From Echiichthys vipera (taxonomy: Eukaryota; Chordata; Actinopteri; Perciformes; Trachinidae): a DNA stretch of 64,000 bases. The stretch is from the NCBI GenBank assembly GCA_963691815.1, contig OY829667.1, positions 8,446,821-8,510,820 on the forward strand, written 5' to 3'. A program made the translations under genes and the position numbers. The notes below the pieces were generated by a model. It searched no databases, was not told where the DNA came from, and was given only the letters and a program-made list of their open reading frames with translations. Shown here in pieces: positions 1-11,088 of this stretch (the first letter of the stretch is position 1; each line of letters starts with the position of its first letter).

Positions 1-825
1 GTTTCACGCATCGAGGAGAACTCGCTCGTGATTTGCTTATGAGTAAACTCATTAACACACGCGTACACTGTTTACCGTTAAATGGAAGACTCATCTCAGT
101 ATTAGCTGCTTCATTCTAACTCTTTCTTACTCTCCCTACCCACACTGCACTCGCCAACCCCCCCACCTAGCATATGCGCAGGCATCCTCCTTTTCTTTCT
201 TCCAATATCTCCCCGTGAGCAGCCACGGGGATGGGATGTAGCCCGGGGGCACCGGTTTCCCTGAGCAAGCAGCCTGCGATTGCACACTAGCCTAATAAAC
301 CTAACCTAAGTATATATTTCCCCCATTTCTCTCTTTTTTTTTATCTCTCCCCATCTGCTTCCCTTCTCCCTTAAAAATCTGAATATACATTTATTGCAAA
401 TTTAGCTTAAGGCATTATATATCTGGCCTATCATTACACCTAGATGCTGTGGAAGGGAAAAGGCAACCCTCAAACATGTGCATTATTTTTCCTCCCTTGT
501 ATTAGTACTATACTTCAGGCTAAAGGTGAATTTTCAGGTTGTTTTTTACTCAATATATATTCTCCAATTCAGCTAGGGGCATAAAACGAGGGGCATTGAC
601 CCTTTCCCTACTTCCTACCTCCCTATCTCCTGTGCCCTTGCTCTGATCACACCCGTCTTCAACCTCGGCCTTCATTTTGATCTCAGCTACACACAATTCA
701 AGTATGACTGCATCTTACATGGTTGTGACACTACTGCGGTGGAAAAATATGTCCGCAGACAGACCGACAGACAGACAAGTACTCAACTTCTGCGGTAGTT
801 CCCACTATGTTAGGTGTCTGTCATC
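1..825. other. Non-coding stretch, nothing recognised
   Basis: No open frame here resembles a protein. The sequence is pyrimidine-rich between about 120 and 370, with C/T runs, and otherwise plain AT-rich DNA. I see no repeat termini or RNA gene. Confidence 0.6.
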
Positions 826-842
826 ACACACGCACACGCGCA

Positions 843-897
<55 letters not shown>
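826..897. repeat. (CA)n microsatellite
   Basis: An imperfect CA/CG-mixed start (about 826-846) leads into an uninterrupted CA run to 897. The His/Thr-rich and Cys/Val-rich open frames on the two strands here are frames through this repeat, not genes. Confidence 0.97.
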
Positions 898-899
<2 letters not shown>

Positions 900-1839
900 T
901 GAAAACAACACCAACGACACTGTCAAAAATAAGACCAACTGATAACTGACGAAATAATGCTAGAACAACAAGGGTACTACTGCAGGTGTCTTTGTTTCTC
1001 TGTTTATTTACTGAAAGTGCACGATTCATTACCTCTGACTGTAGATTTTACACAAAGCAACAGTTGGGCAGGACATATGGCGGGCGAAACATGAGCACTG
1101 TTGTGTGGCACTGCTTCATTGTACACAGATGTTTGACTAGAGTGGGGAAAACATTACAGAAAAGGATTTAAGTATCATTACATTTTTTGACATTAACATG
1201 ATATATTGTGTAATTATTATTTCATCATTTAAATACGGGATGTGTAAAAAATAAGTGCATCCACTGTTATTTCAGGAAGAGAGGATACAGCGTATCATTC
1301 TGTATTGTTTCATTCAATTAGTGTGTGTATCCTCTGGTTGGCTGCGTTCATCTACCTACTGGTTCATATGTGGATGTAGCAGCTGTGTGCATGAACTGAT
1401 CTTGTTTCAGGAAGTGCCCCAAAACAACATATGTCCATAGTAATTATGATGGAAGTAAAGAAGGCAATCTGGTGTCATCACAGGGGGACAGTGTGGGGAG
1501 GATGTTGGGGTGGATGGGTGGGTCAACAAAACGTTGGAGACCGCTCTTGATTTCTTGTTTCAAACTGCGAATCAACGTTATTTTGAAAACCTTAACCATG
1601 ATTGTTCCATAACAATAACCAAGTGATTATTATTGTATCCATGACGGCGAAGGACCCCTAACCTTGAGTAGTATTAACTTTAACCAGAACCACATATATT
1701 TCCTAGCATACAGCTAATAACAATGACAATAAAGCTGAACACATAAGTAACACATAAACATAGAGCTATTATGTACATATAAGTAGGTTCAAAAAAATAG
1801 GTGGATATATAAATGTAAAACAACACTGACCAAACAACA
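898..1839. other. Non-coding stretch, nothing recognised
   Basis: AT-rich DNA with only short open frames (about 60 codons), none with a recognisable motif. No repeat termini were seen. Confidence 0.55.
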
Positions 1840-2250
1840 CAAGGGTTCATACACCCTTTCAATTGTCAAATTCAAGCACTTTCAAGGTCCATAATCAAGC
1901 TTTTCCAGCACCTTACAGCTGTGATAAATTCCATATTTCTACAAATACATGTTGACATATGATCATTCACTTCTTTTAAAATCATGTTAAAACAGATGGA
2001 ATTATACTATGAACGACTAAAATTGTGTTTCGTAATACCATTAGAATAAGAAGATTAAATTAAATTTATATTCCATAGCAGTCTGTTGTAAAAGAAATGA
2101 AGATACCACTTCAAGCACTTACAAGTACTTTTCAAACCTTGAAAACACAATATTAAAATTCAAGCATTTACAAGCACTTTCCATTCCTTAAAAAGACAAC
2201 ATTAAAATTCGGGCATTTTCAAGGATTTTTAAGCATCCGTACAAACTCAG
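1840..2250. mobile_element. hAT-like MITE (GGGTTCRTAC-type termini)
   Basis: The left end reads AAGGGTTCATAC and the right end, reverse-complemented, reads CTGAGTTTGTACGG, giving imperfect terminal inverted repeats. The interior is rich in the motif TCAAGCAyTTwCAAG. It contains two tandem copies of a unit of about 49 bp starting near 2110 and 2159. Elements with this AAGCACTTTCAAGG-rich body are familiar fish interspersed repeats. I could not find a clean 8-bp target duplication, so the hAT assignment is by terminal resemblance only. There is no coding capacity. Confidence 0.55.
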
Positions 2251-4881
2251 AGAAAAGTCAAATTATTGTTGACACATTTTTTCAAACTACTGCTTAAAAA
2301 CGTCCTTAAAACGGGCGAAGTTTAGGGCCCATGTGCTATGGAATTAGCATTAGCTAGCTGCTTATGATAAAATTATTGCGTCAGGCAGACAGCTGCTGCT
2401 ACTAACTTTACAGCCTGTGTTGTTGATAAATGAGAAGTGACATTTAAGGTGCCACCGACATATTTATAGACTTTATAGGTGAGACTGAAGTACAAAACCA
2501 AGTCCAGTCTGAGTAAAAACAACCTTCAAGTCCAAGATTAGAAAAAAAACAAAGTTTGAACTTGACTTAAGTGGACTTTGTCACTCTAAACAGTGGATCA
2601 CTTCCTCTGGGTATCAAATACTGTCATGGATGGGTTTACAGTTTAAAGCCTGGTGCATTTCATACAACTTTCAAGGTTGCCTCATGCGTCTGTATCAAAT
2701 GCAGAGGGTGCTTAACAAAGCGCAACCTGGCACTGCGCAACTGTCATGTTGCCTGTGCTACTGGCTTAGGCTGCACACAACCGTCATTCCCCTAAATTAC
2801 TACAAACTGCTGTCGGACAGAATATTGAACAGTATTTACTTCCTATGCAGCTCTAATTTACTTTGTGTATAGCAAAACTCGATTTTTTTTTTAACCGACA
2901 AGCATCATTCGGCAACAGCACCTCTCCAAGTGTCAGCAGTCACAACAACCCCTCTGAGCGAGCGTCTTAAATAAAACGTGAGGAATTATGTGTTGAGTGC
3001 CGCGCATCAATCACATTGATTCTCCAGGCCTCATCATCCCATATAAAGTCCTTAGTATAATAATGTTGTCAGTGGATTTGGGGCGAGGTGTCTTCACACT
3101 GCCACTGTCAGTTCATTTAGATGCTCCCTCGGAGCCCTGGCAGCTATCATTGCTCATAACCACTGTGTCAGTCAAAGACGGGGGTAGAAACAGCATCCTG
3201 CCCTTCGGAGGTGCTAACATAAATGAAAGAAAGACGCCACAGCTCGGTGAGAGGGTGTGTTAAATGTTATTTCCACAAATACCAGATGTGTGACTTGGAC
3301 AGGGGGGAGACTGTAATGGAAGTAAACTACTTTTGACACTCTTGACTGTCAGTTTGCTTTCATGGCAAAAGTGCATTCGCCGGGACACAAGCACTCCCCA
3401 ACAGAAAGTGATTGCTCACCCCCGGATCCCTCCCTTGTCAAATTTTATTTTGAAATAAGCATGTGGGGATCAATGTTTTGATAGCAGAGCCTCAAATGTC
3501 ACCTTGTGTTGATCGTCACAAGAGAAGTTCAAATCTCTCAGGGTAACAATAGCCAGACTGGTGCGTTACGGAATAAAAAAGCAGCAGAGATCAACGAAAT
3601 TTACTGTCAGATTTGGATTTGCGACATGGTGTTTCTGCAACAGTTAGATCTCTAGAGCAAGGTGTACATTTCGTTGAGAAATGCTAAAAGAAAATGTCCA
3701 GCACAACCCAAAATCTCTGTTCTACATGTGGATATAATGTCATTGGCAGGTGCATACAGTGTGAGGCAGCGTTTGTGGTTGCCTCATCATGCATTCATGA
3801 GATGTATTTATGGACTGACAGCCAGGAAATGGGACACATGAAAAAACATGTGCAACCAGTGCATTGGGGTGTCTAGAAGGGACACAGAACACTTCAGGAA
3901 GTGTTCGTCACCACAGTTGCCATGGAAAAGTCCTGTCGACCCCTACGGAAACACAATTAGTGTTTGGAGGCAGAAGGGGATGGATCTGCATATATAAAGT
4001 GATTTAATAATGAATTGATTAATTTTCATCTGCAATAAAAATCAGTCATGAAAAAGACATTTAGCTTTACATTTATTCTTCTTAACTTATCCTAAGGTTA
4101 TTTCTCATTTTGTTGTCGATATGTGGCCTTGAAAATAGCTTCATTATAATGATGTGAGCCAAAGAAAACCTGCATGTTGTATATGTTCTTTTTTTTTTGT
4201 CATATTTATTAGAGATCAAATCAAACGTATGGATAAGCGTATGCTCAGAGATTGTTCACTGTTTGTTTCTTATAAAAAATAAGCTAAAGACTAAATCCAA
4301 CATTATAGCCAAAGACACCCCCGTCTTCTCTCCCTCCCCCTTTTTTATTTCACATCTCAAATATCTGTGCTATCGAAGGGGAAAAAAAACATGTTTATTC
4401 CAGGTTTTGTCTAAGTATTTTTTTTTCCAAAAGGTCCTTTTAATAATCCTTCTGATTCCCTCAATAAAAAGGAGGCGCAAAAGTTACAAATCTAACAGTT
4501 TCCCTTTTTCCATGATCATTTTGTGTCTCCCCATGTTCCACAGCCCAATTAAGCTTGCGCAGAACAGCGCAATGTTATTGAAAAGCTCTGAGCAGTATGG
4601 TGGCTCTGAATGCCCAAGGTGTGTTATTATCTTGTGTTAGTGCACCACCTGCCTTGCCATAATAATTAGCTAATTGGCTCAGTGCGTGTCTTGAAATAAT
4701 AAAGAACGGAGACATTTTACTCTAATGAAGCACATCAAGTGAGTGAGAGTGCAAAGCCACCGAAATCTACACAAAGTACACTTCATGGCTGCAAAAAGGG
4801 GGTAATGTGAAACAGCAAGCATCATATTCAGGCCTGAGTGTTAAATGGCATTGGAATGAGCTGTATTAATGTTGCGTAGGC

Positions 4882-4884
<3 letters not shown>
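2251..4884. other. Non-coding stretch, AT-rich
   Basis: No supported gene. The 147-codon plus-strand open frame at 4197-4640 is Lys/Ser/Phe-rich, crosses poly-T and poly-A runs, and shows no domain. I read it as chance. No transposon ends were recognised. Confidence 0.55.

Positions 4885-4948
<64 letters not shown>
4885..4948. repeat. (TA)n dinucleotide repeat
   Basis: A pure TA run of about 64 bp. Downstream sequence to about 5177 is ordinary AT-rich DNA. Confidence 0.97.
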
Positions 4949-4951
<3 letters not shown>

Positions 4952-5177
4952 TCACTGTATACATAATGTAAAACATCATTGGGCAAAAATTCCACAACCT
5001 TTTGGCATTTTAATTTAAGTGGTCCAGAAAACTAGACTTCACACCTCCTATTAGAGCTGTTTTAGGCTTTAGGAAATAGTTGTGAATTATCAGAAGGTAG
5101 CCACATCCTAAATCATACCTTACTTCGTTGTCTATTTCACACTCAATGAAAATAGAAAGAAAATAAGACTTGAAACT

Positions 5178-5460
5178 ATCCATCTCATCTCATCTCATCT
5201 TCAACCTCTTATCCGGGGTCGGGTCGCGGGGGCAGCAGCTTTAGCAGGGGACCCCAAACTTCCCTTTCCCGGGCCACATTAACCAGCTCTAACTGGGGGA
5301 TCCCATGGTATTTCCAGGCCAGTGTGGAGATATAATCTCTCCACCTAGTCCTTGGTCTTCCCAGAGGCCTCCTCCCAGCTGGACGTGCCTGGAACACCTC
5401 CCTAGGGAGGCGCCCAGGGGGCATCCTTACTAGATGCCCGAACGACCTCAACTGGCTCCT
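5178..5460 (-). mobile_element. Non-LTR retrotransposon, 5'-truncated 3' end
   Basis: On the minus strand an open frame (5209-5451, about 80 codons) carries the end of a LINE reverse-transcriptase polyprotein. It has a GHLVRMPPGRLPREVF segment, then GRRPLGRPRTRWRD, an IPQLEL stretch and the final LLPPRPDPG motif before the stop. This C-terminus is very common in fish non-LTR elements. Just past the stop, on the low-coordinate side (about 5180-5199), is a short tandem ATGAG pentamer tail, the usual 3' terminus of such copies. The copy is a dead-on-arrival 5' truncation with no catalytic domain. Frame and orientation are clear; I did not assign the clade (L2, Rex or RTE-type). Confidence 0.85.
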
Positions 5461-5704
5461 TTCATCATTCTGCTAATAAATCAAGTGAGAAGAAGGGTCA
5501 TTTTTTCATTGACTTCTGTACAATCAGACATTTTTTTGCAAGCAGTTGCTGCTGGTCAGGAGAAAGAATTCAGAATTAATTTTCCGTCATTCACTTCACT
5601 TTTCAGACCCAGAGGTTGCTGCTTGGCCCAGGCCTATATATCAGTCCAAGTCCCAGCCATATATAGAGCAAATTGTTATTTCCAGAAGAGATTAGGCTAT
5701 CATT

Positions 5705-5990
5705 CAGTATCATAGACTGTATAAAAAATGGACGTAGCTCCTCCGTCGAGGTCCGTTCTCTCAACTTGTTCCAATTGTATTCGCCTAAGGGAGTCGCACG
5801 CTTGTCAGACCAAAATTTCCTCGTACCATAAAAAGACATTGATGTGTCGGGGGGAGGGAGATACGTCTATCTGGCTGACGTTCACCTCTGAGGAGAAGTG
5901 AGGGCCCGCGGCTAGCTGTTACAAGAGGCCGCGCCCCTAATTATTCATGAACTTTAACCTTCAATAAAATATAATAAAATCACCATGGAG
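5705..5990 (+). repeat. Interspersed fish repeat fragment
   Basis: It starts with ATAGACTGTATAAAAAATGG followed by ACGTAGC, a phrase I associate with a widely dispersed fish repeat. It ends in a CCGCGCCCCTAATTATTCAT stretch and AT-rich tail. It is more GC-rich than its surroundings. No terminal repeats were found, so the class is unknown. The short open frames here are not coding. Confidence 0.45.
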
Positions 5991-5993
5991 ATT

Positions 5994-6270
5994 TAATAAT
6001 AATAATAATAATAGATCGATTTTATATAGAGCTTTTCTCAGTACTCAAAGATGCTTTACACATATGAAAAAAAAAAATCAAATAGACAGTACGTTAAACA
6101 ACACTAGAATAAAAGAACATCACATTAATAGAAAACCGGAGGGTGGAAGTTGGTGGATATTTGTTGTTGCAGGTTATCCTGAAGAGATGGGATTTAAGCT
6201 GACTCTTGAATGATAGGAGTGTTTCTGAGGTCCGGGTGGCGAGGGGCAGGGAGTGAGGGAATATGACCTT
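5994..6270. repeat. (TAA)n plus interspersed repeat
   Basis: A (TAA)n run at about 5994-6012 leads into TTTTATATAGAGCTTTTCTC, AGTACTCAAAG and TGCTTTACA, a familiar fish interspersed repeat phrase, then a G-rich tail. The A-rich run at about 6066-6078 is internal. Class not assigned. Confidence 0.5.
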
Positions 6271-6344
6271 AACATACAGACTAGAATGTTTTTTTTTGTA
6301 TCATGCCTTAAGTAGGTTAAATTATGCTGTGAAACAGCCTATTT

Positions 6345-6475
6345 ACAGTGGGGTGGATGAGTAATTGCTCTATTAAGAAACGAGCCCCCAGTAGCCACTG
6401 GGCGAACTGCAATTTTTGGCACTTCCTTATTGGATCAACCAGAAAATTGCTGTGGTGGGGGCTTAGTCAGTATAC
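6345..6475 (+). repeat. Dispersed repeat, unit R1 (copy 1)
   Basis: This segment matches 20988-21095 in opposite orientation. Shared blocks include CTCTATTAAGAAACGAGCCC (versus the complement of GGGCAGGTTTCTTAATAGAG), the GTGGCCACT-like core, GCAGTTTTTGNCACTT and ATTGGATYAACYAGAAAATC. In translation both give NCSIKK.AP and RK(L/S)LW-like strings, but this is a by-product of sequence identity, not coding. Probably an old non-autonomous element; its ends were not determined. Confidence 0.6.
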
Positions 6476-6479
6476 AAGT

Positions 6480-8868
6480 CATACATGTTCTAGTGCATAT
6501 TCTATAGGGAAAAAAGTATTGTGTCCAAGGTAAAATAGGTATTCATGGAGCTGGAAAATTACTAGAAAAAAAATGGTCTTCTTAGTTAGGTAAGAACTTT
6601 CTCACTCTCACATCACTACTGCTGTTACTGCCTGAAACCAATATGCTAAAAATAATACACGTCTCATGTGCATTGCATAATGTATCCAATGTTCCACTCT
6701 TATATAAACCTATTCATCATTCTATATCTGTAATTTTATCAGGATCCACATATTCAGTCATACTTGTATCATCCATTTCCTATACAATTTGTTGTACTGG
6801 ATTTCATAAGCACCCATTTTACACAGTGCTGAGGGGTTTGTGTGGCGTCTGCCCAGTCCCAGACGGCCTCAGCTACAGTACTTGGGTCGGGGTGGTTGTC
6901 ACTGGGATAAATAATAAGGGGAAGATGGCTAATTGTAGAGGTTGCTCTGGGAAGTCCCCAGGCAGGGGGAGATAACACGAGCGCTCCACAGGGGCCTTAT
7001 CAATGAATAATGACCTTGGCTGTCTTCCTTCACACAGACACGTGGCCGTCCACAAGCTCTCCGGATAGAGAGTGACATCATCCCAGGGTAACCAAATGGA
7101 TAAGTGGGTGCAATTTGGTGGTAAGGGGATTGGTTCCATTTTTAAGGTGCATTGGGAGGCAGAGGAGAGTGGTGGTTAAATTGTCCATTAGCACAGTTTG
7201 AAGATGTACTCGAGGGCTTAGGGAAGCTTGCTTCACCATGGAGAGTCTCGCATCTGTTGAAGTGGGACAAAAACAATTTCTCCTAAAAGCCTTTATATTT
7301 TTTTCCCCTGTTTTTCCCTCCAGATAGGCAGATAGGTCACAACTGAAATACCTTATTGCAGGGAATGTATGTTTTAAAAAATAAATAATGAATCTGTGAA
7401 TAAAGAGGAATATTCTAACAAATATAAACGCAGGTCCCTCATCAATTTCATGAATCAATGCAACCCTCATTTCAATCTAGTTTCATCTGCATGTAAAATG
7501 ACTATGCGATAATAACTTCCATTGGAGACAGTTTTACATGATCAGTGGTGTTTGTTCCATTTTTTTTCTGTGATTAACCGTACAGTGCAGCAACTGCATG
7601 AACAATCTCAACAAACGTGAGATGTTGTCAGGAGAAACAGTGCAGCTTGTAAGTCCGCTGCCATCACTAATGTGCAACATTCAATAAGCAGGTTGTGTTT
7701 GTTTTGAGCAATTAAAAGCACGCATTAAAAGAACAAAATAAGAGTTCTTTTGTGTGGTTGACTTGATCAGTCATTTAGTTGAGAGGTTAATTTGTGCCAC
7801 AGTTGAAAATCCATTTGCGATTAATTTACACTACAAGCAACGTTGCGTAACAGCATATACTATGTTATACAAATAAAGGGAGAGTTTTCTTGAATGACAA
7901 AATAATAATTTGCAGGTAAGTGCCATGTACATACCAGGCAGTACAGGGCTACTGTAAGATCATGAGGGCAAAAAAACAAGAGTTCCTTTTCCATCATTGC
8001 CTTTGCACCATCAACTCCCTCATCACCACCACACTTCCCATCAGTCATTTCCCATTTTCCAGCACCACTGAATTCATCTGTTTCACATTTTCATTAGAGT
8101 GTGACATTCGGTCAATAGACACGAAAAAAATATGGTAAATATATAATAAAATGCAAATGAAGTGAACATTCACAAGGACACTGGGATTTTTTTTTACTAT
8201 TTTTCCCTTAACATTGCACATCACCTTGCTTAGCATATGATTTAATATCGAGAAGAGTTAGATTTGTGTTCACCACCATAACCACTTGAGAGAACTTCTG
8301 CTTTTGCGTGTTTTTTCTGCATAATCATGGATCCTGAAAGTGTGCAATAGCTAAATATCAATAAATAAGACATCATGAAACAAGTAAAATACATAAATAA
8401 AGCATTAAATTGTGAATTCTATGATTTTTAAATGTTATCAACAGCAAGTCTTTTTTTTCATTATCAGCATTTTTATTTCAGTGAGTCGGCTTATTAACTT
8501 CCAGCTAGCTAGCTAGCTCCGGTTGTTTAGAGCAACCAAAAACAAAAACTGTCTTTCTCTTAGGTGCATTTTTAGAATCGTAACATTACCAACCAAAACT
8601 CTGAATTATCCAACTTGCTGCTGCTGTTGACATTGCCTCTATGTTGCCAACCAAGCTAGTTAGCTGGCTAACTGGATGGCATCTGTAGCCTTCTTAAGCT
8701 AAATTAAAAGAGGTTATTCGGATGCTAGTTGGTTGAATCACTTTGGCATTGCTCAAGCTAAGTAGGCTAGGTAGACGTGTTCAGCAAAAAAGGGAAGCAA
8801 TTTTTTTATCCTTGTCTTAATCATAGAAATTTCACCTTTGTGCTGTCTACTTTGACTCTAGCAACAAC
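6480..8868. other. Non-coding stretch, nothing recognised
   Basis: AT-rich DNA with scattered short open frames on both strands (the largest is 130 codons, minus strand, 7078-7470). None shows a motif, a conserved-looking composition or splice context I could trust. Confidence 0.5.
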
Positions 8869-9480
8869 CACACAAAACAACCACTGCACAACCGCATGGC
8901 CCAACACAGGAGACCTAACTCCTCAGCCTTGACTCTGCTGTCCACTTACATCTTAAGGAGAAAGCCCACTCATTTGATGACAACAATGTTCACATCGTAG
9001 ACAGAGAGGACAGATGGTTTAAAAGAGGAATAAAAGAAGCCATCTATGCAAAAGTAGAGAAACCATCACTAAACAGAGGAAGAGGTCTGAGACACCACTT
9101 ATCTCCAATTTACAATACTGCCCTTTCAACCCTTCCCAGGAGATTCAACAATCTAACCTCAAAGAACAACTGTTTCACAAATGGCCTCCTGTGACTCCAA
9201 CGACTGTCCTCAAGACTAAATAGAGCACTAACAAAGTCGAAACCAACTTCCTACCAACGACTGCAACTCTAACGATGGTTGTTGGCACTTGGAGCTCAAA
9301 GGGTTCCAGTGACATCATCAGCCTTGTGTACGCCCTCACTAGAGGTTAAATACCTGGATCTCCACACCACACAGTTGGACCAGTTCCAGCCTGGTCAGAT
9401 GCGCAAATGAACTGATGAAGCCTCTTGGATGAGAGGTGAAACGTCTTCCAAGACATACAACCAAGTCAAGTTGGTTTTGA
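8869..9480 (+). mobile_element. Penelope/Poseidon-like retroelement, C-terminal and 3' part
   Basis: This is a fragment of a Penelope-like element, a class whose protein joins reverse transcriptase to a C-terminal GIY-YIG endonuclease. The first readable piece (about 8873-8930) gives KQPLHNRMAQHRR. From 8931 a second frame runs 87 codons to TGA at 9192-9194. It includes DSAVHLHLKEKAHSFDD, DREDRWFKRGIKEAIY, SLNRGRGLRHHLSPIYN and LPRRFNN, all typical of the fish Poseidon GIY-YIG tail. The two pieces are offset by what looks like a single lost base near 8929-8931. The 3' untranslated part (9195-9480) ends with a GATGAGAGGTGAAACGTCTT phrase common to these elements. The reverse transcriptase core is absent, so the copy is 5'-truncated and dead. 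Confidence 0.82.
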
Positions 9481-10417
9481 CTTAAATTTCCTCTGGGATA
9501 ACTCTAGCTAACTAGTTAGCAACAACTGTCTGTGTGAGAGTGTGTCTGTATCTGCGTTTTTAAGGGCAGCCTTGATTTCTCTCTTTTTTCATCCCATCTC
9601 TCTCCTTTTTTTTTTCTCTCTGTTATATAAATAACATGAGTTTTTGCTGTTCAAACGTTTGGAATCACCTATTATATTAGTGTTTTTCTTTTTTTTCTTC
9701 AATAATTGGTATTTAACAGAGACAACAACAGTATAATAAATATAAAATGTATTATTTACATTTGAAATAGTTTGGGCAATTAAATTATGAAACTTCCATT
9801 TAGTCGATGCCCCCACAATGTTGCATTACAGGGGATCATTTAGTGTAAACATTTCCCCCCCTGACATACCCTTCAATTTTGAATGTATGAAGTGCAATTG
9901 GGCTCTAAATATTTTTTGGAAAGTTGTTTTTCGTTTGGCCCTTTGCAGTCTACTCAGTGGGTAGATTTAATAGGTTTTCTGTCAGTCCATATTCAGCTGA
10001 TATTCCCAGACTGCTAACCCAACTAACCTTCTATTTCTATTGTGATGTTTGAAGAATAGCTTTGCTACAGAAACACACCTGTAAATACCAGCTTGTTGCA
10101 GGCATTATTGTGTGCTTGGCACTGAATTGGAAAGCTGTTCTTCAAATCTGCACACGTTAAAGCTTTCAACTTCTTTTCCAAACTGACTGGTGATTGCCTC
10201 TATTCTTATTTAGCTGTTGCTTAGAGGTATGTTTGTCTATTTCTGCCCTTTCAGGTGTCATTCTGGTTAAAACGTTTTGTTCTCCATGTATAAAAACATT
10301 ATCTTTTTTGCAAAACCTTCATACAGAATATTTGTAAAGATGACTTTCTACAACTTAAAAGCATTAAAAAGAGAAGCTCAGCCATCTGAATGTAGCTAAT
10401 CATTCAAGGACAGTATT
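9481..10417. other. Non-coding stretch
   Basis: AT-rich. A phrase at about 9650, TCAAACGTTTGGAATCACC, recalls Tc1-like terminal repeats, but I found no partner end or transposase trace. I therefore annotate nothing firm. Confidence 0.4.
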
Positions 10418-10435
10418 ACACACACACACACGCAC

Positions 10436-10479
<44 letters not shown>
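10418..10479. repeat. (CA)n microsatellite
   Basis: About 62 bp of CA with two CG interruptions near the left end. The repeat abuts the terminal motif of the element that follows. Confidence 0.97.
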
Positions 10480-10480
<1 letters not shown>

Positions 10481-10481
10481 A

Positions 10482-11088
10482 CTAGGGATGTTGTGATAAA
10501 CTGATTTAGCAATAACTGCTGTAACATCAGTTTCATAACCGTAAGAATTGTAGAAACTAAGATGTACAGATATGGTTTCCTGATTCCTGCACTGTTGCCC
10601 TCATGAGAGTCACGTAATGTGTGTATGTGTGCCGGCTTGTTTTGTGTATGAGTCCAGCGACTAACCTGAAGCCATGAGCAGAAGAGCTGTAAAAATGTCA
10701 GTCTCAACTTATACCTGCCAAAAAAGCACCTTAAATCAAAGGGTTCAACACTTGGAATGTTTAAAGATCGTTGAGATAATCCTCCAACCCTTTATGCCCA
10801 CGTTTAACATAACAAGCGTAACGGGAACATAACTGTTCAAACTTATTTGTTTTTGGGGTCTAGCGGAGATATGTAGTAGTCATCTGGATGAAACTCCAGT
10901 TCTACGAATATGTGCTGAACCTTCTATTTCCAATATCAAACAGGTGGACATGTTTCATGTGCAGGACCAAAGTAATACTTGTGTGCCTTATTACTAGTGT
11001 CAAATAGTTAATTCACTGATTAATTATCATGAAAATCCTGATATTTCATCTCACAATAACCATAATCTCATATTGTAACAACACCTTC
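10482..11088. mobile_element. Probable hAT-like non-autonomous element
   Basis: The left end TAGGGATGTTGTGATAA and the right end (reverse complement AAGGTGTTGTTACAATATGA) are imperfect inverted repeats. Both are followed inward by GGTTATTG/CAATAAC-type sequence, as in fish hAT MITEs beginning TAGGGATG. No coding trace is visible. No convincing 8-bp duplication was found, partly because the left flank is microsatellite. Confidence 0.42.

Noticed and set aside
4197..4640. 147-codon plus-strand open frame
   Set aside because: Crosses poly-T/poly-A runs and is Lys/Ser/Phe-rich, with no motif or splice support.
5160..5205. Tandem ATCTC repeats considered as an independent microsatellite
   Set aside because: They are the 3' tail of the adjacent LINE copy.
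9640..10380. Possible Tc1-like remnant (TCAAACGTTTGGAATCACC)
   Set aside because: No partner terminus and no transposase frame on either strand.
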